From NCBI GenBank assembly GCA_014762505.1, contig JABURS010000037.1:1-64000 (forward strand): 64,000 nucleotides of DNA, given 5' to 3'. Numbering within the stretch: position 1 is the first letter of the stretch; each line of letters begins with the position of its first letter. The notes beneath the pieces are model-generated. The model made no database searches and was not told the DNA's origin. It was given only the letters and a program-made list of their open reading frames with translations. This DNA is from Chromatiales bacterium. GTDB taxonomy: Bacteria > Pseudomonadota > Gammaproteobacteria > SpSt-1174. The translations under genes and the position numbers were made by a program. Below, piece by piece: positions 46,301 through 56,356 of the stretch.

Positions 46301-46308
46301 TTGGGCAC

Positions 46309-46337
46309 AAGATATAGGGGTTCTAGCCGATTCGCAA
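46309..46337 (-). promoter_or_regulatory. Probable sigma70 promoter for riboswitch-nrdAB
   Basis: Minus strand TTGCGA (46332-46337), 17-base spacer, TATCTT (46309-46314; TATATC two bases upstream is an alternative). The start would fall near 46302, immediately before the aptamer. Confidence 0.5.
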
Positions 46338-46345
46338 GCTCCCCG

Positions 46346-47290
46346 TCAGTCGCCCTCCTGGACTGGGTGCACATCGGCGAGACGGGCGAGACAGGTCTCC
46401 CGCGCCTGCTCGACAAAGGCCGCCAGGTGCGGCAAGCCGGCCTCGCCGCTGCGCATGGCGGCATGGAGGGTGGCCTGCAGACCCTGCGGTCCGAGCGGCC
46501 GGGCAAGCAGGTAGCCCCGGTCCAGTTCTTCGGCCACCGCCCAGCGTGGCAGTGCGGCCACGCCGCGTCCGCTGGCCACCAGCTGCAGCAGCATGGGGGT
46601 GAGCTCGGTCCGGCGCCATTCGGCCGGCGCAACACCCGCCGGGGTCAGAAAGCGCGACCAGATGTCCAGATACTCGGCCGCGACCGGATACGTCACCAGC
46701 ATCTCGTCGCGCAGGTCCTGCGGACGTACGTGAGCCACCGCGGCGAGTCGGTGACGGGGTGATATCACCAGCACGTTCTCGTAGCGAAACAAGGGGCGGT
46801 AGGTCACATCCCGTCGCAGCTGCGGATCGGCGGTGATGGCCAGATCGATGTCGCCCCGCGCCAGCGCCGACAGGGTGGCATCAGGGAACGACAGGGTAAG
46901 ATCCACCTCGATCTGCGGGTGATCGGCCTGGTAACGGTCGAGCGTGGGCATCAGCCAGTCGAAGCAGGCGTGGCATTCCAGGGCCAGGTAGAGGCGCCCG
47001 GCATTGCCGCTGGCCAGCCGCTCGAGGGCCTGGTGTGCAGCACGCACCCGGGGCAGCAGCTCATCGGCCAGCGTCAGCAGCCGCTGGCCGGCCTCGGTGA
47101 AGACCAGCGGACGGCTGTTGCGCGTGAACAACGGCAGGCCGAGCTGGTGTTCCAGCGCCTTGAGCTGGTGCGAGAGGGCCGATTGGGTGAGGTGCAGCCG
47201 CTCGGCCGCCGCCACGAGGCTGCCGGCCTCGCGCAGCACGACGAGGGTACGCAGGTGCCGCAACTCCACCGGGTTATGAATAGGATTCAT
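46346..47290 (-). CDS. metR: LysR-family regulator MetR
   Basis: 314 residues from the ATG at 47290; the frame stays open far upstream but that part is antisense to metE. N-terminal winged helix (VELRHLRTLVVLREAGSLVAA, then LTQSALSHQLKALE) and a LysR substrate domain with HACFDWLMPTL, typical of MetR. It activates metE with homocysteine as co-effector. Divergent from metE with 87 bases between. Confidence 0.93.
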   Translation of the reverse strand: MNPIHNPVELRHLRTLVVLREAGSLVAAAERLHLTQSALSHQLKALEHQLGLPLFTRNSRPLVFTEAGQRLLTLADELLPRVRAAHQALERLASGNAGRLYLALECHACFDWLMPTLDRYQADHPQIEVDLTLSFPDATLSALARGDIDLAITADPQLRRDVTYRPLFRYENVLVISPRHRLAAVAHVRPQDLRDEMLVTYPVAAEYLDIWSRFLTPAGVAPAEWRRTELTPMLLQLVASGRGVAALPRWAVAEELDRGYLLARPLGPQGLQATLHAAMRSGEAGLPHLAAFVEQARETCLARLADVHPVQEGD

Positions 47291-47306
47291 GAATAACTGA
47301 AAAATA

Positions 47307-47319
47307 TGAAATGGATTCC
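47307..47319. promoter_or_regulatory. MetR box in the metR-metE gap
   Basis: TGAA-ATGGA-TTCC fits the MetR consensus TGAA-N5-TTCA with one mismatch. TTCATGAA (47286-47293) and TTCCATGAA nearby provide further half sites. Confidence 0.6.
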
Positions 47320-47377
47320 ATGAAAGTATCCCGCCAGACTGCCCCCCACGACAAGTCATGCAACCAGGGGATCTGGC

Positions 47378-49699
47378 ATGGACACGAAACGCATCACGAC
47401 ACACAACCTGGGCTATCCGCGCATCGGCGCACGGCGCGAACTCAAGTTCGCGCTCGAGGACTACTGGCGCGGCGAGCTGGACGCGGCCGGACTGGAGGCC
47501 GCGGGGCGCGCGCTGCGCGAACGCCACTGGCGGGAACAGCGTGCGGCGGGCATGGATTGGGTACCGGTGGGCGACTTCTCTCTCTACGACCACGTTGCCG
47601 ACACCACCCTCTTGCTGGGCGCTGCCCCGGCACGCTTCGGTGCGGAGGCGAACCCGCTCGAGGGCTACTTCCGCATGGCCCGCGGCCGCGCCCACGCCGA
47701 TGATCCCGGGACCACGCCTGCCCTGGAGATGACCAAGTGGTTCGACACCAACTACCACTACCTGGTCCCGGAGCTGCACAGCGGGCAGTCGTTCCGCCTG
47801 CACGGCGAGCGCCTGTTCGCCCAGGTGCGCGAGGCACAGGCGCTGGGACTGGGCGCCAAGCCGGTGATCCTGGGGCCGCTCACCTGGCTCTGGCTCGGCA
47901 AGATGGCCGACGACGGCGACCGCCTCGCCCTGCTCGACGCCCTGCTGCCCGTCTACGGCGAGCTGCTGTCCGAACTCGCACGACTGGGATGCAGCTGGGT
48001 GCAGATCGACGAACCCATCCTGGTGCTCGACCTGCCGCCAGCCTGGAAGCAGGCCTTCGAGACCACCTACCACCGGTTGCAGACCCCCGGCCTGAAGTCC
48101 CTGCTCACCACCTATTTCGGCGACCTCGGCGACAACACGGCACTGGCCTGCCGATTGCCCGTGGATGGACTGCACGTCGACCTGGCCCGCGCGCCCGACC
48201 AGCTGACGCGCGTGCTCGACCACCTGCCGGCCTACAGGCAACTGTCGCTCGGGGTGGTCGACGGCCGCAACGTGTGGCGCTGCGACCTGGAGGCTGCCCG
48301 CGCGCGGATCGGCGAGACGCTGGCGCGACGCCCGCAGGGTCTCTGGCTCGCTCCGAGCTGTTCCCTGCTGCACGTCCCGCAGGACCTCGATCAAGAACCG
48401 GAACTGGACGGGGAACTGCGCACCTGGCTCGCCTTTGCGCGCCAGAAGCTCGACGAGGTGGGCCTGCTGGCGCGCCTGGCGAGCACCCCTGAACCCGCGC
48501 CGGCCGATGCCGCTGCCCTGCACCAGGGCACGGCAGCCTTCGCGGCGCGCCTCGCCTCGCCGCGCATCCATCGCCCCGAGGTGACCGAGCGCCTGGCCTC
48601 GCTGCCGGCGGACATCGACCGGCGCAGACACCCCTTCGCCGTTCGCAAGCGCGCACAACAGGCGCGGCTGGGGCTGCCTCTGCTGCCCACCACCACCATC
48701 GGCTCCTTCCCGCAGACGGCCGGGATCCGCCGCACCCGGCAGGCCTTCAAACAGGGACGGATCAGCAAGGCGGACTACGAGACCGCCATGCAGGCGAGCA
48801 TCCGCGAGGCGGTCGAGCGACAGGAGGCGCTGGGCCTGGACGTGCTGGTACACGGGGAGCCCGAACGCAACGACATGGTGGAGTACTTCGGCGAGCAGCT
48901 GGAGGGCTATGCCTTCACGCGCCACGGCTGGGTGCAGTCCTATGGCTCGCGCTGCGTCAAACCACCCATCATCTATGGCGACGTGCTGCGGCCGGCCGCG
49001 ATGACGGTGGCCTGGTCACACTATGCCCACTCGCTCACCGACCACCCCATGAAAGGGATGCTCACGGGACCGGTGACCATGCTGCAATGGTCCTTCGTGC
49101 GCGACGATCAGCCGCGCGCACGCACCTGCGAGCAGATCGCCCTGGCCCTGCGCGACGAGGTATGCGACCTGGAGGCCGCCGGCATCGGCATCATCCAGAT
49201 CGACGAGCCGGCCCTGCGCGAAGGCCTGCCGCTGCGTCGGCAGGACTGGGCATCCTACCTGGACTGGGCGGTGCGCTGCTTTCGCATCACGGCCTCCGGG
49301 GTGGCGGACGACACCCAGATCCACACCCACATGTGCTACGCCGAATTCAACGACATCATCGAGGCCATCGCCGCCCTGGATGCGGACGTGATCACCATCG
49401 AGGCCTCGCGTTCGGACATGGCCCTGCTGGAGGCCTTCGAGGACTTCGCCTACCCCAACGACATCGGGCCCGGCGTCTATGACATCCACACGCCCAACGT
49501 GCCAACCGTGGACGAAATCCGCGTGCGACTGGAAAAGGCCCTGGCCCGGATCCCGGCCGAGCGGCTGTGGGTCAACCCGGACTGCGGGCTCAAGACCCGC
49601 GGCTGGCCCGAGGTGGAGGCGGCGCTGCGCGCCATGGTGACGGCCACCAATGCCCTGCGCGGGGCGCTTGGGGACGCGGGACGCCAGCGTACCGCCTGA
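47378..49699 (+). CDS. metE: Cobalamin-independent methionine synthase
   Basis: 773 residues, full length. Transfers a methyl group from methyltetrahydrofolate-triglutamate to homocysteine without B12. Two-barrel enzyme: N-terminal barrel ([18 protein letters not shown]) and C-terminal catalytic barrel with [24 protein letters not shown], and zinc ligands in HTHMCYAEF and [18 protein letters not shown] lies seven bases before the ATG. Regulated by the divergent metR; I see no riboswitch in its short leader. Confidence 0.97.
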   Translation: MDTKRITTHNLGYPRIGARRELKFALEDYWRGELDAAGLEAAGRALRERHWREQRAAGMDWVPVGDFSLYDHVADTTLLLGAAPARFGAEANPLEGYFRMARGRAHADDPGTTPALEMTKWFDTNYHYLVPELHSGQSFRLHGERLFAQVREAQALGLGAKPVILGPLTWLWLGKMADDGDRLALLDALLPVYGELLSELARLGCSWVQIDEPILVLDLPPAWKQAFETTYHRLQTPGLKSLLTTYFGDLGDNTALACRLPVDGLHVDLARAPDQLTRVLDHLPAYRQLSLGVVDGRNVWRCDLEAARARIGETLARRPQGLWLAPSCSLLHVPQDLDQEPELDGELRTWLAFARQKLDEVGLLARLASTPEPAPADAAALHQGTAAFAARLASPRIHRPEVTERLASLPADIDRRRHPFAVRKRAQQARLGLPLLPTTTIGSFPQTAGIRRTRQAFKQGRISKADYETAMQASIREAVERQEALGLDVLVHGEPERNDMVEYFGEQLEGYAFTRHGWVQSYGSRCVKPPIIYGDVLRPAAMTVAWSHYAHSLTDHPMKGMLTGPVTMLQWSFVRDDQPRARTCEQIALALRDEVCDLEAAGIGIIQIDEPALREGLPLRRQDWASYLDWAVRCFRITASGVADDTQIHTHMCYAEFNDIIEAIAALDADVITIEASRSDMALLEAFEDFAYPNDIGPGVYDIHTPNVPTVDEIRVRLEKALARIPAERLWVNPDCGLKTRGWPEVEAALRAMVTATNALRGALGDAGRQRTA

Positions 49700-49723
49700 T
49701 GCCGGTGCCGGCGCGGCAGGGCG

Positions 49724-50752
49724 TCAGCCGCCCTGCTTCGCGTCGGCGCTGTAGTCGAAGGAGTCGTAGTAGAGCTGTTCATCGGGCAGGCCGCGTTCGC
49801 CGAAGGCGGCGCGGGCGGCCTGGATCATGGGCGGGGGGCCGGCCATGTAGACGTCGAAGCCCGCGAGGTCGGGATGATCGGCGACCACGGCCTCGTGCAC
49901 GAAACCGCTGCGTCCCTCCCAGGCGTCATCGGCCCCGGGTTCGGAGAGCACGGGCACGTAGCTGATGTTTGCATGCGCGTCGGCCCAGTCCTGCGCGAGG
50001 TCGTTGAGGTACAGGTCTTCCCTCGCGCGCGCGCCCCAGTAGAGGATCATGGGCCGGGTGTCGCCGTGGGCGATGGCATGTTCGATGATGCCCTTGATGG
50101 GGGCGAAGCCGGTGCCGCCGGCCACCAGGATCACCGGGCGCTCGGAATCCTCGCGCAGGAAGAAACTGCCCAGCGGGCCCTCGATGCGCAGCAGGGCCTT
50201 TTCCTTCATCTCGTTGAAGACGTGATCGGTGAAGTCGCCGCCCGGCACGTGACGCAGGTGCAGCTCCAGGTACTCGTCCTGGTGCGGGGCGTTGGCCAGC
50301 GAGAAGCTGCGGCGGCGACCGTCCTTGAGCAGGATGTCGATGTACTGGCCGGCGAGGAACTGCAGGCGCTCGGTGGCCGGCAGCTTGAGGCGCATCTCCA
50401 TCACGTCGTGGTTGAGCCGGTTGAGCCCGATCACCCGCACCGGCAGGGTCTTGATCACGATGTCCTTCGCCGCACCGATCTCGCGCACCTCGATCTCGAG
50501 GTCGGAGAGCGGCAGGGCCTGGCAGAACAGCGCCTTGCCCTCGGCGATCTCCTTCTCGTTGATGGCCGGCGGCTTCACCGCACCGTAGTCCACCTCTCCC
50601 TGCAGGAGCCGGCCCAGGCAGGACCCGCAGGCGCCGTTGCGACAGCCGTAGGGCAGCGCATAGCCCTGGCGCAGCGCGGCGTCGAGGACGGTCTCGTCGT
50701 CTTCGCAGGTGAACTGGTGGCCGCTTGGTTGTATGGTGACGATGAAGCTCAT
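49724..50752 (-). CDS. 2Fe-2S ferredoxin-flavin reductase (AscD-like)
   Basis: 342 residues from the ATG at 50752 ([12 protein letters not shown]). N-terminal plant-type ferredoxin domain with cysteines in CRNGACGSC and LFCQAL; FAD domain ([10 protein letters not shown]) and NAD(P)H domain ([23 protein letters not shown]). Often named CDP-6-deoxy-delta-3,4-glucoseen reductase; it passes electrons from NAD(P)H to an oxygenase or reductase partner. Relatives are common near ubiD in pseudomonads; ubiD lies 11 kb away here. Partner unknown. Confidence 0.9.
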   Translation of the reverse strand: MSFIVTIQPSGHQFTCEDDETVLDAALRQGYALPYGCRNGACGSCLGRLLQGEVDYGAVKPPAINEKEIAEGKALFCQALPLSDLEIEVREIGAAKDIVIKTLPVRVIGLNRLNHDVMEMRLKLPATERLQFLAGQYIDILLKDGRRRSFSLANAPHQDEYLELHLRHVPGGDFTDHVFNEMKEKALLRIEGPLGSFFLREDSERPVILVAGGTGFAPIKGIIEHAIAHGDTRPMILYWGARAREDLYLNDLAQDWADAHANISYVPVLSEPGADDAWEGRSGFVHEAVVADHPDLAGFDVYMAGPPPMIQAARAAFGERGLPDEQLYYDSFDYSADAKQGG

Positions 50753-50819
50753 GCCGGACCCTTGTCGTGAAGAAACGGGGGCCGGGGATTTTCGCCTATT
50801 TCCTGAGGGATAAAAACCC

Positions 50820-51677
50820 GTGCGCACTGTGCTTATCATCGGTTGCGGCGACATCGGCCGCCGCGTGGCCCACAGGCATCTCCGTCACGGGGACTACGTG
50901 ACCGGGTTGGTACGCAGCCAGGCGAGTGCGGAGCGACTCGCAGCCGAGGGCATCCTGCCCCTGGTCATGGACCTCGACAGCGACGAATCCCCCCTGCCCG
51001 AGGCCGAGCTCGTCTATCACTTTGCCCCGCCGCCCGGCAGCGGCGAGCAGGATACCCGCACCCAGCGCCTGCTCACACGGCTGCCGGCGCCCGTGCATCT
51101 CGTCTACATCAGCACCTCGGGGGTGTATGGCGACCACCAGGGCGCCTGGGTGGACGAGAACACGCCACCCAACCCGCAGACCGACCGCGCCCGCCGCCGG
51201 CTGGATGCGGAACGCCGACTGCTGGCCTGGGGCCGGCAGGAGGCCGTGCCGGTGGTGATCCTGCGCGTGGGGGGCATCTACGGCCCCGGCCGGCTGCCCA
51301 TCGACCGGCTCGACCAGGTGACGGTGATCTGCCCCGACGAGGCGCCCTATTCCAACCGCATCCACGCCGACGACCTCGCCGCCGTCTGCGTCGCGGCGGC
51401 CGAGCATGGCGAGCCCGGCGGGATCTACAACGTGGCGGACGACGAGCCGGGCACGATGACCGAGTATTTCTACCAGGTGGCGGATGCCGTGGGCAGGCCG
51501 CGCCCGCCCTGTGTCTCCCTGCAGGAGGCACCGGCACACCTGAGCCCGGGGATGCTGTCCTATGTGCGCGAGTCGCGGCGCATGCGCACCGATAAGATGA
51601 AGACGCTGGGCATCCACCTCCGATACCCCGGCCTGAAGGATGGACTGGCCGCCAGCCTGGACGACCCCGACACCTGA
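50820..51677 (+). CDS. NAD(P)-dependent epimerase/dehydratase-like protein
   Basis: 285 residues, GTG start. Extended short-chain dehydrogenase fold: nucleotide loop IIGCGDIGRRVA, HFAPPPGSGE, STSGVYGDHQGAWVDE, RVGGIYGPGR and the substrate-side SNRIHADDLA. It resembles the YeeZ group. The usual Tyr-x-x-x-Lys is not clearly present (G-V-Y-G instead), so catalysis is doubtful. Divergent from the reductase with 67 bases between. Confidence 0.82.
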   Translation: MRTVLIIGCGDIGRRVAHRHLRHGDYVTGLVRSQASAERLAAEGILPLVMDLDSDESPLPEAELVYHFAPPPGSGEQDTRTQRLLTRLPAPVHLVYISTSGVYGDHQGAWVDENTPPNPQTDRARRRLDAERRLLAWGRQEAVPVVILRVGGIYGPGRLPIDRLDQVTVICPDEAPYSNRIHADDLAAVCVAAAEHGEPGGIYNVADDEPGTMTEYFYQVADAVGRPRPPCVSLQEAPAHLSPGMLSYVRESRRMRTDKMKTLGIHLRYPGLKDGLAASLDDPDT

Positions 51678-51701
51678 GTGCGCGCCAGGCCCGGGGCCGG
51701 T

Positions 51702-54278
51702 TCAGCGCCGAGCGTCGCCCGGCTGCCAGCGCTGCCAGGACAGGCTGATCTCCTCCGCCGGCACGGGCGGACTGTAGAGATACCCCTGGGCGATGTCGCA
51801 GCCTTCGCGCAGGAGGAACTCGCGCTGCGATGCCTCCTCCACCCCCTCGGCCACCGTTTCCAGGTCCAGGCTGCGCGCGAGACTGATGATGGCGCGGCTG
51901 ATGGCCTCGCTGTTGCCGTCGCGGCCGATGTCGCGCACGAAGGACTGGTCGATCTTCATGCGATCCAGCGGCAGGTGCTTGAGGTAACTCAAGCTGGAAT
52001 AGCCCGTGCCGAAGTCGTCGATGGCCAGCTGGATACCCAGGTCACGGAAACCGGACAGCGCCGCCGTCGCCCGTTCCGGCTCGCGCATGATGATGGACTC
52101 GGTGACCTCCAGCTCCAGTGACGAGGGTTCCAGGCCGGTGTCGTCCAGCACGCCGCGCACCAGGGGAATCAGCGTGCGGCGCTCGATCTGCTGCACCGAG
52201 AGGTTCACCGCCACGCGTGGCACCACCACGCCAGCGGCCTGCCAGGCGCGCATCTGCCGACAGGCCTCTTGCAGCACCCAGGCGCCGAGCTCGCCGATGA
52301 TACCGATCTCCTCGGCCAGCGGAATGAAGCGCGCGGGCGACACCAGCCCGAGCTCCGGGTGCTGCCAGCGTACCAGGGCCTCCACCCCGACCAGCCGGTT
52401 GGCGGCCAGGTCGATCTGCGGCTGGTAGTGGAGCAGCAGTTCGTTGCGTGCCACCACCCCGCGCAGGGCGCGTTCCAGGCTGAGACGGTCGGCCAGCCCT
52501 TCGGTAAGCGCCGGCGTGTACAACCGATGGGCATTGCGCCCGGCACTCTTCACCTCGTAGAGCGCGGCCTCGGCATGCTGCAGCAGTTCATCCGGGGCGA
52601 CACCGTCGTCCGGGTAGAGACTGATGCCCATGCTCAACGTGGTGATGAGTTCCTGCTCGCCGATGTGGATCGGCTCGACGAAACGCCGCTGGATGCGGTT
52701 GGCCAGGGTGACGGCACGATGCCGGCTGGCATTGTCCTCCATCAGCAGGACGAAGCTGTCGCCACCGGCACGCGCCAGGGTGTCACCCCGCTGGACCAGT
52801 CGCGAGAGACGATCGGCCACGGCTCGCAGGACGGCGTCGCCGACCGGATGACCGAGACCGTCGTTGATCAGCTTGAAGCGGTCGACGTCGATGAACATCA
52901 CGCCGACCCGGCCGTCCTCGCGTCGCGCACGGCCGACGGCCTGTTCCAGCCGCTCGCGCAGGAGTTCGCGGTTGGGCAGGCGGGTGAGCGGGTCGTAATG
53001 CGTGAGAAAACGCACCTGCTCGGCCTGCTGGTGCTGCTCGGTGAGGTCGTTCCAGGAGCCGACGATCTCGGCCACCGTCGTCCCCTCTCCCGGCAGGAAG
53101 CGCATCTCGTCGCGCACCACGCGGATCTGTCCCTGCGCATCGCGGATGCGGTATTCCTGGGTGAGCTGCCCGCGATCCGGCAGTACCGCGAGGTTGCCCA
53201 GTACGGCCTCGCGGTCCTCGGGATGCAGGCTGCGGGTCCAGTCGTCCTCGGCGACGAAACGTCCCGGTTCGAAGCCGAACACGCGTCGCACGTTGTCACT
53301 CACCCAGCGCGGCCGCACGCGACCATTCGCATACTCGAGCTGGTAGAGCACCACGGGGCTGGCGGTGAGGAGGTGATCGAAGCGCTGGGTGGCGGTACGC
53401 AGATCGCGCGTGCGCACCGCCACCTGCCAGCGCAGCAGCAGGGTGATGGCGACGAACAGCAGCACCAGACCGAGGCCGGCAACCAGGAGTCGCGGCACCC
53501 AGGCCGGCAGCACCGGGGTCTGTGCCGGCACCATCGCCTCCTTGAGGGCGGCGTAGTAGGGAGAGTCCTCGTCCAGGCGCCAGTCGCTCAGGCGGGCATC
53601 GATACGCGCGAGCATCCCGCCGTGTCGGCCGCGGGTGGAGGCGTAGTAGAGGCTGGCCGGATTGAAGACCAGCGGTGTCTCGCGCAGGCCGTATTCGCGT
53701 GCGTGGCGTGCGGCAAAGAAGCTGTTGGTGACCACCGCATCGGCCTCGCCGTCACGCACGGCGGCGAAGGCATCGGCAAAGCGTGGGTAGATGAGCGGTG
53801 TGTAGGCCGTACCGATCGCGTGCATGGCACGCGACAGGCCCTCGTTCTGCACCGCCCCCTCGAGCAGGGCCACGCGCAGGCCATCGAGATCGGCGAAGGC
53901 GGTGAGCGGTGCGTCGGCGTGCGTGAGCACCACCGACCAGCTGTAGGTGACGGGCTGCTGGTGAAAATCGAAGCGTTCGGCACGTTCGGGGGTGATGGCC
54001 ACATCCGGCATCAGGTCCAGCTCGCCCGCGGCCAGCTGTTCCAGGCAGTCGTTCCACTCGCAGCGCCGGTAGCGCAGCTGCCAGCCCTCTTCCCGGGCAA
54101 TGGCGTTCAGCACATCGATGAAGAGGCCATCCGGATTGCCCTGCCCATCGACGTATACCTTGGGTGGGTTGTCGTACACCCCCACGTCGAGAACGGGTGG
54201 CGCCGCCCATGCGGGCGGGCCGAGGGCGAGGGCGGCGCCTAGCAGCAGCGCGCCACCCCGCGAGGTGGTGGTTTTCAT
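51702..54278 (-). CDS. Periplasmic-sensor PAS-GGDEF-EAL c-di-GMP protein
   Basis: 858 residues from the ATG at 54278, preceded by CAGGGA. Signal peptide 1-24; solute-binding family 3 domain about 25-255 (DVGVYDNPPKVYVDGQGNPDG), one membrane helix about 265-287, PAS/PAC about 300-420, GGDEF about 425-590, EAL about 600-850. The GGDEF signature is changed to GGDSF near residue 505, so cyclase activity is doubtful; EAL motifs (EALVRW near 632, DDFGTGYSSL, KIDQSFV) look intact. Likely a ligand-sensing c-di-GMP phosphodiesterase. Confidence 0.92.
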   Translation of the reverse strand: MKTTTSRGGALLLGAALALGPPAWAAPPVLDVGVYDNPPKVYVDGQGNPDGLFIDVLNAIAREEGWQLRYRRCEWNDCLEQLAAGELDLMPDVAITPERAERFDFHQQPVTYSWSVVLTHADAPLTAFADLDGLRVALLEGAVQNEGLSRAMHAIGTAYTPLIYPRFADAFAAVRDGEADAVVTNSFFAARHAREYGLRETPLVFNPASLYYASTRGRHGGMLARIDARLSDWRLDEDSPYYAALKEAMVPAQTPVLPAWVPRLLVAGLGLVLLFVAITLLLRWQVAVRTRDLRTATQRFDHLLTASPVVLYQLEYANGRVRPRWVSDNVRRVFGFEPGRFVAEDDWTRSLHPEDREAVLGNLAVLPDRGQLTQEYRIRDAQGQIRVVRDEMRFLPGEGTTVAEIVGSWNDLTEQHQQAEQVRFLTHYDPLTRLPNRELLRERLEQAVGRARREDGRVGVMFIDVDRFKLINDGLGHPVGDAVLRAVADRLSRLVQRGDTLARAGGDSFVLLMEDNASRHRAVTLANRIQRRFVEPIHIGEQELITTLSMGISLYPDDGVAPDELLQHAEAALYEVKSAGRNAHRLYTPALTEGLADRLSLERALRGVVARNELLLHYQPQIDLAANRLVGVEALVRWQHPELGLVSPARFIPLAEEIGIIGELGAWVLQEACRQMRAWQAAGVVVPRVAVNLSVQQIERRTLIPLVRGVLDDTGLEPSSLELEVTESIIMREPERATAALSGFRDLGIQLAIDDFGTGYSSLSYLKHLPLDRMKIDQSFVRDIGRDGNSEAISRAIISLARSLDLETVAEGVEEASQREFLLREGCDIAQGYLYSPPVPAEEISLSWQRWQPGDARR

Positions 54279-54321
54279 GATCATCCCTGGTCTGGATATA
54301 CCACAATCCCGAGGGGGTTGG

Positions 54322-55128
54322 TCAATTATTCCCCGGACACCAGATACGGGCGGGCGCTACGCCCATGGCCTGCAGCATGGCCTTGCCACGCACGGTGAGG
54401 TCACTGGTGAACAGGAACTGCTGCCGGGCATCCAGCGGATAGGCCTTGAGCCGGTAATGGGTATAACCGGGGCTTTCCTGCACGATGACGATGACCGGTC
54501 GATCGAGTTGCAGATAGGGGCTGCTCAGGGCCACGTCATGCAGGGCATGCCGCACTGCCGCGGCATCGTGGTCGGGCTCCAGATAGAAATCCGCCACGCA
54601 CATCAGCGTGGCACCGCCGTCGTTGGCATTGTGGATCAGGTCGGTCCAGATCTTCTGATGGGGGATGCACACCGTCGTGTCGTCCGGGGTGACGATCTCC
54701 ACGGTGCGCATGCCAACGTGGCGCACCTCGCCATAGGCCCCATCCACCTCGATCCAGTCGCCCTGGCGGTAGGGGAACTCGTGCAGGACCACCACCCCGG
54801 CGATGAGACTGCTGACGTAGTCCTTCAGCGCAAAACCGATGGCCAGCCCGGCCGCGCCCAGCACCGCCACCATGTTCTGCAGCGTCGGCTCGATGATGCG
54901 CGGCACGATCAGGACCAGGGTGACCAGGATGATGACCAGCCGCAGCAGCGGCACGCTGGCCAGCAGGTACAGGCGACGCTTGCCATGCAGCTTGTTGCCC
55001 ACCCATGGCAGCACCCGCCCGAGCACCACGATCAGGAATACGGCCGCGGCGACCAGCAGGGCGATCTCGACCAGGGCCTCGGTGCGGATGGCCTGGAAGA
55101 TCTGGGTGAACTTATCCGTCTCGTTCAT
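54322..55128 (-). CDS. MscS-family mechanosensitive channel
   Basis: 268 residues from the ATG at 55128. Three hydrophobic helices (about 20-40, 55-78, 85-115); the pore helix and beta domain read LGAAGLAIGFALKDYVSSLIAGVVVL, then DWIEVDGAYGEV and TPDDTTVCIPHQKIW. Small MscS type with releasing role in osmotic downshock. It begins 7 bases after the P-loop-like gene, hence one operon with it and the HD-GYP gene. Confidence 0.92.
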   Translation of the reverse strand: MNETDKFTQIFQAIRTEALVEIALLVAAAVFLIVVLGRVLPWVGNKLHGKRRLYLLASVPLLRLVIILVTLVLIVPRIIEPTLQNMVAVLGAAGLAIGFALKDYVSSLIAGVVVLHEFPYRQGDWIEVDGAYGEVRHVGMRTVEIVTPDDTTVCIPHQKIWTDLIHNANDGGATLMCVADFYLEPDHDAAAVRHALHDVALSSPYLQLDRPVIVIVQESPGYTHYRLKAYPLDARQQFLFTSDLTVRGKAMLQAMGVAPARIWCPGNN

Positions 55129-55135
55129 GCGGACC

Positions 55136-56356
55136 TCAGAAGGCATCGACCAGGTAGCCACGCCCGCGCAGGAACTCCCTGGCGGCCGCATAGCCCAGGG
55201 GGGCCACACGATGGCGTCCGCCCGCCTGTTCCACCAGCCCCAGCTGCACGAGGCGGGCGACCACCGCGGCGAGCTGGCCATGGGAGAGCGGCAGCAAACG
55301 CTCGAGGGTGGCCAGATCCAGGCCGTTGTGCAGCAACAGGGCATGCAGCACGAAGGCGAGGTCGTCGCCGGTCTCCACCGGCATCACCGGGGCGCGCCCG
55401 CTGGACCACCAGACGGTGTCCGCCTCGTCCTTCCGGTCCTCGGTCTGCTCCACCGCCCCGGCCTCCTCGGGATCGGGCTCGGTACGCAGGTGTGTGCGCC
55501 AGTAGGTCCAGGCCACGCCCAGATTGCCGCGACAATGTGCGGCCAGGCGCCGCAGCTCGGCGCTCGCGGCCTGTGCCTTCTCGGCCTCCTCGGACGACGC
55601 ATCCGGCCAGGGCAGGATGTCCTCGCCGGTATGGGCGTTGCGCACGCGCAGGTGCCGCCCGCCACGGTGGGCCAGTTGCAGAAAACAGGCCGACAGGCGC
55701 TCGCCATCGAAGGCCTGCAGGGTGTAGACCTCGGGCTGCGGGATGACCCAGACCCGCTGCAGAAAGGCCCAGGCCCAGCTGTCGCAGGCGACGAGGCCAC
55801 GCCCGAGCCGGCCCGCGGTCAGGGCCTCGAGCAGGCGGCGCACCAGGGTGAGACCCTGCGGGTGACGCAGGTAACAGCGCTCCAGCGACGGCAGCAGCCA
55901 GCCCTCGGCATCCCGCGGCCAGTCATCCAGCCAGCTGGTATCTCCGGCCAGGATCTGTTCGGTCGTGGGCGGCTCGATCACCGGCCAGTTGCGGTGCCCG
56001 GCCCAGCGGCCCAGGGCCTCGGCCACCCCGCCGCCCGGCGGCCCCACGAAGAAGCGCACCGGGGGCGTGTCGCCATGCAGCCAGTCCGTCAGGGCCTCGT
56101 CCAGGGCGGCATGTGCACTGCCCCAGTCCACCGGCGGGACCAGGTGCTCCAGGCGCACCTCGGGCAGGGCGCGCAGGTCCTTCTCGGCCCGCGCCGGCGC
56201 CTGGGCGCTGGCATCGTCGCTGCGCAGCAGGCGCCAGAAGTCGCGCAGCTTGCGGCTGGCAACCTGCTGGGCGGGTTCGGCCGGCAGGCGAAATTCGGCC
56301 AGGGGCACGATCTGCCACAGTTGATCGGCGGACGCGTCTGCAGCGGGGGTGCTCAT
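55136..56356 (-). CDS. Uncharacterised protein with degenerate P-loop
   Basis: 406 residues; ATGA overlap with the HD-GYP gene upstream. At residues 102-115 FFVGPPGGGVAEAL looks like a Walker A that has lost its lysine. After a middle part with WLLPSLERCYLRHP and VACDSWAWAFL, the C-terminal third (about 325-406) looks like a winged helix (LHNGLDLATLERLLPLSHGQLAAVVARLVQ). No membrane segment. It may be a NACHT/STAND-like or AAA-like scaffold coupling the HD-GYP protein to the channel. Family not recognised. Confidence 0.65.
   Translation of the reverse strand: MSTPAADASADQLWQIVPLAEFRLPAEPAQQVASRKLRDFWRLLRSDDASAQAPARAEKDLRALPEVRLEHLVPPVDWGSAHAALDEALTDWLHGDTPPVRFFVGPPGGGVAEALGRWAGHRNWPVIEPPTTEQILAGDTSWLDDWPRDAEGWLLPSLERCYLRHPQGLTLVRRLLEALTAGRLGRGLVACDSWAWAFLQRVWVIPQPEVYTLQAFDGERLSACFLQLAHRGGRHLRVRNAHTGEDILPWPDASSEEAEKAQAASAELRRLAAHCRGNLGVAWTYWRTHLRTEPDPEEAGAVEQTEDRKDEADTVWWSSGRAPVMPVETGDDLAFVLHALLLHNGLDLATLERLLPLSHGQLAAVVARLVQLGLVEQAGGRHRVAPLGYAAAREFLRGRGYLVDAF

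Noticed and set aside
47291-48925. Upstream extension of the metR frame
   Set aside because: It runs antisense through metE; the MetR family start at 47290 gives a normal 314-residue protein.
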